Source: Candidatus Falkowiibacteriota bacterium
GTDB taxonomy: Bacteria; Patescibacteriota; Patescibacteriia; Patescibacteriales; SZUA-104
DNA length: 36,542 bases
Reading direction: 5' to 3'
NCBI GenBank assembly: GCA_027020105.1
Contig: JALUVW010000077.1
Span: forward strand, 1 to 36,542
Below, one piece after another: positions 30,971 through 36,542 of the stretch. Made by a program: the position numbers and the translations under genes. How positions within the stretch are numbered: position 1 is the first letter of the stretch; each line of letters opens with the position of its first letter. The notes under the pieces were generated by a model. It had not been told where the DNA came from. It worked only from the letters and a program-made list of their open reading frames with translations, and made no database searches.

Positions 30971-31540
30971 CTATTTTCTCAGTTTTATTTCATAATCAAT
31001 CTGCTCTATCTTTCTCAAGTTTGTTTTTGCCTGATCAAACTTCGTCCTTAAATAGCCGGTGATGTCAAACTCCGCCAATTCCGCCATTATTTCATTAATG
31101 GCTTTTTTGATTTTTTCAACTTCTTCCAAATTTCCCGCGGACGCCTGATTGACCGCCCGCCGCACAAGCTCGCCGGTTAAGTCGCAAATGCCGCCCAGCA
31201 AACTGTCAATATCCATTTTGGTTTTGCTGATTTTATCCACCTTCTTGCCGGTCATTACGCGATAAAACATTTTTGCCTCAACATACTCTTCCGCCGCCGC
31301 CTTGTACGCCCCCTCTTCGGACAAGCGGCTATGGCCGAATTTTTTCTCCAAATCCGCGAGCGCGCGCTCGGCGCCATCCAATAACTCGGACGCTTTTTTG
31401 ACGTCCGTTCTGTGCAAAGAAAAAATAACTCTTTTGGAGTCGTGCAAAATAATATTGGACGCGCCGATTATTTGTCTCCTCTCCTCCGTCCGCTTGTCAT
31501 ATTTTTTCTTTAAATTTTGAATGAATTTTTTGTTAATCAT
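30971..31540 (-). CDS. Translin/TRAX-like protein
   Basis: A 189-residue all-helical protein. Its pattern fits the translin family: SKRVIFSLHRTDVKKASELLDGAERALADLEK near residues 34-65, AAAEEYVEAKMFYRVMTG near 80-97, LLGGICDLTGELVRRAV near 113-129, and DITGYLRTKFDQAKTNLRKIEQIDYEI near the end. Translins bind single-stranded RNA/DNA; TRAX-type members are Mg-dependent endoribonucleases using clustered acidic residues, and EEYVEA plus DLTGE could supply these. The family is best known from eukaryotes and archaea. It lies 63 bp after pilB in the same direction. Assignment is by motif memory only. Confidence 0.7.
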   Translation of the reverse strand: MINKKFIQNLKKKYDKRTEERRQIIGASNIILHDSKRVIFSLHRTDVKKASELLDGAERALADLEKKFGHSRLSEEGAYKAAAEEYVEAKMFYRVMTGKKVDKISKTKMDIDSLLGGICDLTGELVRRAVNQASAGNLEEVEKIKKAINEIMAELAEFDITGYLRTKFDQAKTNLRKIEQIDYEIKLRK

Positions 31541-31603
31541 AATTTAAAATATGATTTACGGCTCGCGACTTAATCAGGTTAATGCCGCAAGCTACAAGCT
31601 AAA

Positions 31604-33325
31604 TTACTTTTTCATCTCAGCCACTCTGAACACTTCTTCCACGCTGGTAATGCCGTCAACGGCCTTTAGAAGCCCGTCTTGCACCATGGTAATCATTCCG
31701 TTTTTGACGGCCGCTTCCGCCATATCATACTCGCTTAACTTTCCCGATAAAATTATCTCTTCAATATTTTTGTCAATCGTCATAATTTCATAAATGCCGA
31801 TTCGCCCCTTATAACCGATGCCTTGGCACACTTCGCATCCCGCGCCTTTGTAAAATTTCAAATTATCAAAATCAACGGATTTTTTTTCTTCTTCGGGCAA
31901 TTTTTCCAAAACCTCCTTGACGCGCGCCATCATTTCTTCGTCCAATTCCTCTTCACGCTTGCATTTTTCGCATAATCTCCTTACCAATCTCTGTCCGATA
32001 ATGGCGTTAAGCGCCGGCGCGAGCAAAAACGGCTTGGCGCCCATTGATAAAAATCTGGGCACGGTGCCGGCGGCGTTGTTGGTGTGAATGGTGGACAAAA
32101 CCAAATGCCCCGTAAGCGCGGCTTGAATGGAAATTTCGGCCGTTTCCAAATCCCTGATTTCGCCAACCATGACTATGTCGGGATCTTGGCGGACGATTGA
32201 GCGCAGTCCTTGGGCGAAAGTGTATTTCTCGCTGGTTTGCGACTGGTTTACTCCCTCCAATTGATATTCAATCGGATCCTCAATGGTGATAATCTTTGTC
32301 TCGGGGCTGTTCAATTTCTTTAAAATGGCGTAAAGAGTGGTGGTTTTGCCCGAGCCGGTCGGTCCGGTGGTGATAATCATTCCGTTGGGCCGCTCAACTT
32401 CTCTTTTCAGCTGTTCAAAGGCTTTGCTGCGGATGCCCAGCTCCTCAAACCCCAGGCCGACCGAACTGGAACGGAGCAATCTCATTACTATGCTTTCGCC
32501 GTAAGCCGTGGGCAAAAAAGACGCCCTGATGTCAATGCGGTCGTCTTTCATAAAGATGGACATACGGCCGTCCTGCGGCTTGTTGGAAATGTTTATTTTC
32601 ACCTTCGTTAAAATTTTAAACCGCAAAACTATCTTGCTCCACAATTCTTTTTTTATGGACGCCACGTCATGCAAAACGCCGTCTATCCTGAACCTTACTT
32701 TTATGTCTTTTTCTTCCACCTCAATATGGATATCCGACGCCCCGATCTTAATCGCGGCGGCCATAATCACGGTTACTATGTCGGTTACCTGCTCCGCGCT
32801 TTTAATCTGTTCTTGCACGTCCGCAAAGCTTGAAAATTTTTCGCTGTATTTGTTGAGATCCTCTTCGGCGATATTTATCCCTCTGATAATTTTTCTCGGT
32901 TTCGGCAGCGCCTTGTAAATATTCAAAGCGTGCTTTAAGCTGTTGTCGGAAATTAAATAAAGCGCGCCGCGCGAATGATATTTTTCTTGCAGCTCGTTTA
33001 ATAAATTACGCACGGCCGGATCGTCGTAGTTCACCGTCCCCAAACGAATGTCCTTGCCGTCATAAAAAAAACAAACGGTTGACAACTTAACGGCATCTTC
33101 CTCGCTTATCAGCGACAAAGCTTCGGGGCTGATGGAAAAATTGGTCAAGTTAATATAGGGCGCGCCCAGATCGGCCGCCTTCATTTCGGTCAAACGCTCT
33201 ATTTCCTTTATTTTTATCTCTTTCGTTTTATGGGCGAATTTAGCTTGAGCGCTATCATCGTCAGAGCCTGAACTTCCGGCCGTCCGGCCGATTAAATCTT
33301 CAATTGATTGCATACCTTGTGACAT
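31604..33325 (-). CDS. pilB: PilB/GspE-type secretion or pilus-assembly ATPase
   Basis: A 573-residue hexameric ATPase that powers type IV pilus extension or type II secretion from the inner face of the membrane. The N-terminal MshEN-like domain (APYINLTNFSISPEALSLI) occupies about 50-130. Walker A GPTGSGKTTT lies near residues 320-329, the Asp box and Walker B (DPDIVMVGEIRDLETAE) near 383-399, and the His box (LVLSTIHTNNA) near 410-420. The tetracysteine zinc site is CEKC near 453 with CEVC near 495, as in PilB. No PilC, PilM or prepilin peptidase gene is in the window. It is flanked by a possible promoter and the translin-like gene. Confidence 0.95.
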   Translation of the reverse strand: MSQGMQSIEDLIGRTAGSSGSDDDSAQAKFAHKTKEIKIKEIERLTEMKAADLGAPYINLTNFSISPEALSLISEEDAVKLSTVCFFYDGKDIRLGTVNYDDPAVRNLLNELQEKYHSRGALYLISDNSLKHALNIYKALPKPRKIIRGINIAEEDLNKYSEKFSSFADVQEQIKSAEQVTDIVTVIMAAAIKIGASDIHIEVEEKDIKVRFRIDGVLHDVASIKKELWSKIVLRFKILTKVKINISNKPQDGRMSIFMKDDRIDIRASFLPTAYGESIVMRLLRSSSVGLGFEELGIRSKAFEQLKREVERPNGMIITTGPTGSGKTTTLYAILKKLNSPETKIITIEDPIEYQLEGVNQSQTSEKYTFAQGLRSIVRQDPDIVMVGEIRDLETAEISIQAALTGHLVLSTIHTNNAAGTVPRFLSMGAKPFLLAPALNAIIGQRLVRRLCEKCKREEELDEEMMARVKEVLEKLPEEEKKSVDFDNLKFYKGAGCEVCQGIGYKGRIGIYEIMTIDKNIEEIILSGKLSEYDMAEAAVKNGMITMVQDGLLKAVDGITSVEEVFRVAEMKK

Positions 33326-33417
33326 ACGCGTTTAAAATTCGTGATTCGCGATTAGAAATTAAAATCGCGTTTTATTTCAAAATTTCTAATTTTAAATTAT
33401 GAATTGCCGATAATTTA

Positions 33418-33445
33418 ATTATATCAAACTGTCCGAAATATACAA
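33418..33445 (-). promoter_or_regulatory. Candidate promoter of pilB
   Basis: On the minus strand a perfect TATAAT (33423-33418) follows a weak TTGTAT (33445-33440) after 16 nt; the start would be about 85 nt before pilB. Confidence 0.4.
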
Positions 33446-33466
33446 ACAAGGCCGTTTTACCCAAAA

Positions 33467-33495
33467 CTGCCGCCAAATAACGTGTTTGGCGGCAG
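33467..33495 (-). terminator. Hairpin after the polytopic membrane protein gene, possible terminator
   Basis: CTGCCGCCAAA and TTTGGCGGCAG form a perfect 11-bp stem with a 7-nt loop. On the minus strand it is followed by TTTTGGG, a short T run, 29 bp after the membrane protein gene's stop. Confidence 0.55.
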
Positions 33496-33523
33496 CGGCG
33501 CGAATTCTAATTGTCGGGGGCGG

Positions 33524-34504
33524 CTATCCGGAAATAGCTCCTTTCACGTTATTCGCCATTCTGATTATTTTACTGGTTCCGCCCTTGCCGATTAACCGAA
33601 GGAACAAAGCCGTCCAAGACGATATTTGAAAAACGGAAAGCGCGGCTCCGCTCAACATAATGATTCCCAAGAGCAAAAGAAGGGCCAAGGCGACCATAAG
33701 CCAGAAACCGGCGATTACCGACACCTGATAAACGACCATAACCAAGAACATAAATGGTATGGTTAACGTCAAGACAACCAAGACCACCGCCAAGCCGACA
33801 AGAAGATTGATAAAAAACAGAATAACGGCCATTTCCAAGCTTATCAGCCAATTATCAATAAATAATCGCCATCCGTTTTTTACGGACTCAACAAAACCGT
33901 TTTTCTTGATTACCGTATAGGCCACGGCGTACTTGATAATAAAAGACAAGGACAGGGCGACAATAATGGAAACAATGAAAGCGATCGTAAATATAGGCCA
34001 AGGGACGCTCGCGACGGCCAATACTCCGACCATAATAAAAATCAAATAAACCAAAAATTTAACAATTAAATTCAAGCCGAGCACCGGCCAAAATTTTTCC
34101 GTTCCCACGGCTATTCCGGTCTTGAAATCGGCCTTTTTGTTGGTCAAGTGTTTGGCGGAATTATCCACCAATGCGGCCTGTGAAACAACGGACAGCCAAA
34201 TTAAAAAAGCGATAATGATTAAAATGGCCAAAAACACCATTGATAAAACCAATAAAGACAACGGGTCGTTTCTCATAATTTCTCCAATATTGACGAGCGT
34301 TTGGCCGCTGAAAACGCCTGTTTCGGCGATTTTGTTAATCCCGGGAAAAATTTGTTGTTCGGAATCGCCGGAAAATCCCCTGAACAACACATTGTATTCG
34401 CCGCCCGCCCCGACAAGAGCGGCAAAAAGGCCGAAAAACCATAAGTATTTATGGCGCCAAGTCGCCTTCCACGCTTGGCTTAAGATTGTTTTATACAAAG
34501 ACAT
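33524..34504 (-). CDS. Polytopic membrane protein, function unknown
   Basis: A 326-residue protein with about six membrane helices, near residues 16-32, 85-110, 140-175, 175-200, 220-265 and 265-300 (the last are long, nearly continuous hydrophobic stretches). The start at ATG 34504 is supported by GGGAGG nine nt upstream and by MSLYKTILSQAWKATWRHKYLWFFGLFA; a longer frame to 34534 is disfavoured. A segment VAYTVIKKNGFVESVKNGWRLFIDNW resembles the membrane domains of DUF4013 or glycerophosphodiester-phosphodiesterase-like proteins that I recall in Patescibacteria, but no catalytic motif is visible. It has its own promoter. Confidence 0.85.
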   Translation of the reverse strand: MSLYKTILSQAWKATWRHKYLWFFGLFAALVGAGGEYNVLFRGFSGDSEQQIFPGINKIAETGVFSGQTLVNIGEIMRNDPLSLLVLSMVFLAILIIIAFLIWLSVVSQAALVDNSAKHLTNKKADFKTGIAVGTEKFWPVLGLNLIVKFLVYLIFIMVGVLAVASVPWPIFTIAFIVSIIVALSLSFIIKYAVAYTVIKKNGFVESVKNGWRLFIDNWLISLEMAVILFFINLLVGLAVVLVVLTLTIPFMFLVMVVYQVSVIAGFWLMVALALLLLLGIIMLSGAALSVFQISSWTALFLRLIGKGGTSKIIRMANNVKGAISG

Positions 34505-34595
34505 AAATTTTCCTCCCTTAACGCAATTCATCATATTGCGCCAAAGATATTCTTTTTTAGAAAATAAATAATTTTAATATCGCTTTATTGTGTTT

Positions 34596-34624
34596 ATTAT
34601 AGCACACCCAAAACCAAACATCAA
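34596..34624 (-). promoter_or_regulatory. Promoter of the membrane protein gene
   Basis: On the minus strand TTGATG (34624-34619), 17 nt, then TATAAT (34601-34596) preceded by TG one base upstream (extended -10). The start is expected near 34589. Confidence 0.65.
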
Positions 34625-34671
34625 ATGCCGTTTTTCTGGCGCCATATTTGAATTGCCAATTCCTTAAAAAC

Positions 34672-34718
34672 AAAAAAAGAGATCCGCGCGGGGCTGTCGC
34701 CAAGCCCATACATCTCTT
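34672..34718 (-). terminator. Terminator of tRNA-Leu
   Basis: On the minus strand AAGAGAT and ATCTCTT enclose an inner GGGCTTGGCGACAGCCC hairpin, followed by a run of Ts. It ends 28 nt after the tRNA. Confidence 0.8.
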
Positions 34719-34745
34719 AACCAACGATTTGACGAAAACCGTTTG

Positions 34746-34827
34746 TGCAGGTGGAGAGACTCGAACTCTCACGCCTCGCGGCACTTGGTCCTAAGCCAAG
34801 CGTGTATACCAATTTCACCACACCTGC
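34746..34827 (-). tRNA. tRNA-Leu (anticodon UAG)
   Basis: An 82-nt class II tRNA. The acceptor stem GCAGGTG/CACCTGC has discriminator A; the anticodon loop CTTAGGA gives UAG; a long variable arm GCCGCGAGGC follows; and the T arm is GAGAGTTCGAGTCTCTC. The 3' CCA is not encoded, so CCA must be added by a nucleotidyltransferase. Confidence 0.95.
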
Positions 34828-34914
34828 GCGTGTATTGCGTTTTTTATAAATCACAATTTTGAAATTTCTCGTAGAGCGACCGAGGCGCGGCAAATTTTCA
34901 CGGACGGCCGCGGC

Positions 34915-34945
34915 GCGCGGGCGGCGGCTAAGGCCGCCGGAACCC
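34915..34945. repeat. GC-rich hairpin after gyrA
   Basis: GCGGCGGC and GCCGCCGG words around CTAAG, followed by GAACCCGAGCC, recall the family E elements at 11466 and 29031 in a degenerate form. Confidence 0.45.
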
Positions 34946-34986
34946 GAGCCGTAAATCCCGATGGAATGTTTGTTTCAAACGCAAAA

Positions 34987-36542
34987 TCAAACCCATGTCA
35001 CGCAAGCGATTTTGTCGTCCGGCTCTTTAAAACGCATCAGGCGGACTCCCATGGTGTCGCGTCCGGACTGGTTTACCGTCTTAAACGGCAAACGAATAAC
35101 CTGTCCTTTTTCCGAAATCATAATCAAATCCTTGTCTTTCATCGTTTCCGCGTTAACAATAAAAGCGTTGGTCAATTTGCCGGTCTTCGCCGCCACTTTG
35201 GCCGTTTTTATTCCGGATCCGCCGCGTCCTTGCGTTTTGTACATATTGATGGGCGTGCGCTTCCCGAACCCTTTCTCCATTATGGACAAAATTTGATATT
35301 TTTTCAACTTGTTCTTGTCGTTCTTGACCACTCCCATGCCGACAAGCTTATCGTCTTTCTTCAGCCGTATTCCGCGAACCCCGGCCGCGCTTCGCCCCAT
35401 ATCGCGCACGTCCTTTTCCCTAAATCTGATTGCCTGCCCGCCGGCGGTAACGAGAAATATGTGATCGTCTCCGCGGGTCGGCTTTACCCATGTCAGCTTG
35501 TCGTCATCTTTGATTTTAATGGCGATGAGCCCGGAACGGCGAACATTGGCGAACGCCTCCAATTTAACCTTTTTAACCAGCCCTTCTTCCGTGGCGAAGA
35601 ATAAAAATTTCCTGTTGGCGATTTTGTCCAGAGGGAGCACGCTGGTCACTTTTTCTTCGCTGGTCAGTTGCAAAAAATTAACGATTGCTTGTCCCTTGGC
35701 CGTTCTTGACGCTTGCGGAATTTCATAAGCTTTAAGCTGAAAGACCCTTCCCTTTGTCGTGAAAAACAAAACATCGGTATGCGCCATGGTGGTAAACATA
35801 AATTCAACCGTATCCTCTTCCTTGGTGGAGAGTCCGATTACGCCTTTGCCGCCGCGCGCCTGCGTCTTGAAAGTGTCGGGCGACAAACGCTTGATATAAC
35901 CGTCGCGCGTCATCATCACCATCGTTTCTTCGTTCGGAACCAAATCTTCCGCGGAAAAATCTTTAACGCCGTGGGATATCACTCGCGTTTTGCGTTCATC
36001 GCCGAACTTGTCGTTCAAAGCGTTGATTTCTTCTTTGATAATATTAAATATTTTCTTTTTGGATTTTAATATCGCTTCCAATTCTTTGATTAGCTTCTTT
36101 TTTTCCTTTAACTCGGTTTCTATCTTCATCCTTTCCAGATTGGCCAAGTTCTGCAAACGCATTTCCAGGATTGCCACCGCCTGCCTTTCGGTTAACTTGA
36201 ATTTCTTCATTAAATTCGTTTTGGCGATATCCTTGTCTTTTGACGCTTTAATGGTTTTAATAACAGCGTCAATTTTATTTAAGGCAATCATTAATCCCTC
36301 TAAAATATGCGCCCTGTCCCGCGCCTTATCCAAATCAAATTGCGTGCGACGCTTAATCACAATCTCCCGATGCTTAATGTATTCTTCCAAAATGGTTTTT
36401 AAGTTTAAAACTTTTGGTTGAATGCCGTCGGTAAGCGCCAACATATTAACATGAAACGTTTCCTGCAGCTGCGTGTGCTTGTACAAACTGTTCAAAATCT
36501 TCTTGGGATAGGCGTCTTTTTTTAAGTCAATGGTAACGCGCA
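34987..36542 (-). CDS. gyrA: DNA gyrase subunit A, C-terminal part (5' end outside window)
   Basis: The frame is open across the right edge; the visible 517 codons begin RVTIDLKKDAYPKKILNSLYKHTQLQ. The breakage-reunion domain's coiled coil and gate helices are followed, from KRLSPDTFKTQARGGKGVIGL on, by the beta-pinwheel DNA-wrapping domain. The QARGGKG motif there is the GyrA box, which separates gyrase from ParC. The catalytic Tyr and quinolone-binding region lie outside the window. The protein ends DDKIACVTWV at a TGA stop, without an acidic tail. gyrA makes negative supercoils together with GyrB, which is not visible here. Confidence 0.95.
   Translation of the reverse strand, partial: RVTIDLKKDAYPKKILNSLYKHTQLQETFHVNMLALTDGIQPKVLNLKTILEEYIKHREIVIKRRTQFDLDKARDRAHILEGLMIALNKIDAVIKTIKASKDKDIAKTNLMKKFKLTERQAVAILEMRLQNLANLERMKIETELKEKKKLIKELEAILKSKKKIFNIIKEEINALNDKFGDERKTRVISHGVKDFSAEDLVPNEETMVMMTRDGYIKRLSPDTFKTQARGGKGVIGLSTKEEDTVEFMFTTMAHTDVLFFTTKGRVFQLKAYEIPQASRTAKGQAIVNFLQLTSEEKVTSVLPLDKIANRKFLFFATEEGLVKKVKLEAFANVRRSGLIAIKIKDDDKLTWVKPTRGDDHIFLVTAGGQAIRFREKDVRDMGRSAAGVRGIRLKKDDKLVGMGVVKNDKNKLKKYQILSIMEKGFGKRTPINMYKTQGRGGSGIKTAKVAAKTGKLTNAFIVNAETMKDKDLIMISEKGQVIRLPFKTVNQSGRDTMGVRLMRFKEPDDKIACVTWV

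Noticed and set aside
34505..34534. Longer start for the polytopic membrane protein
   Set aside because: The extension covers the Shine-Dalgarno sequence itself; the ATG at 34504 has GGGAGG at proper distance.

Overview
The window reads as a chromosomal segment of a candidate-phyla-radiation bacterium (Patescibacteria, most like the Parcubacteria side). The evidence is three proteins with the two-helix T4SS-pilin module typical of these genomes, two very large cysteine-rich surface proteins, a PilB-type ATPase, small basic proteins, AT-rich spacers, and a bacterial rpoB/rpoC/gyrA/ruvA set. TGA acts as a stop (gyrA ends in TGA and I see no in-frame TGA), so this is not a lineage that reads TGA as glycine. 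No rRNA or CRISPR was seen; there is one tRNA, Leu(UAG).

Layout. 1-8016 (minus): two giant paralogous secreted or anchored proteins, each starting with the same pilin-like membrane module; the first runs off the left edge. 8336-16546 (mostly plus): a bifunctional (p)ppGpp synthetase/hydrolase, a small basic protein on the minus strand, a membrane-anchored thioredoxin-fold protein with a CxxT site, then a four-subunit pyruvate/2-oxoacid:ferredoxin oxidoreductase. That last locus is split: porG-porD-porA, then a fossil gene, a T4SS-pilin gene, a Phd/RelE-type toxin-antitoxin pair and a DUF4258/DUF2283-type pair, then porB. 16718-24267 (minus): rpoC and rpoB, with a possible structured RNA upstream of rpoB. 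25059-30747 (minus): a Mur-ligase-like protein, a FemAB-type transferase, ruvA and a U32 peptidase. 30971-36542 (minus): a translin-like protein, pilB, a polytopic membrane protein, tRNA-Leu, and gyrA running off the right edge.

The most striking feature is repeat biology. Nearly every spacer over 100 bp is an imperfect AT-rich inverted repeat of a few related families. On top of these sit short perfect GC-rich palindromes, several of which lie in frame inside genes: porB, porA, the U32 peptidase and probably the FemAB-type gene. One 51-bp copy in porB is identical to the core of a 152-bp MITE-like element with 21-bp terminal inverted repeats and a 5-bp target duplication. A second palindrome occurs twice inside the U32 gene and once between genes. 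This resembles the Rickettsia palindromic elements that insert into proteins.

The best candidate for an undescribed system is a short plus-strand transcription unit (about 27975-28114) isolated inside a 20-kb minus-strand cluster. It has a promoter, a 12-nt perfect complement to the canonical 16S rRNA 3' end, a 12-codon micro-ORF, a predicted pseudoknot and a strong intrinsic terminator. All functional calls come from reading the sequence and recalling family features; no search was run.
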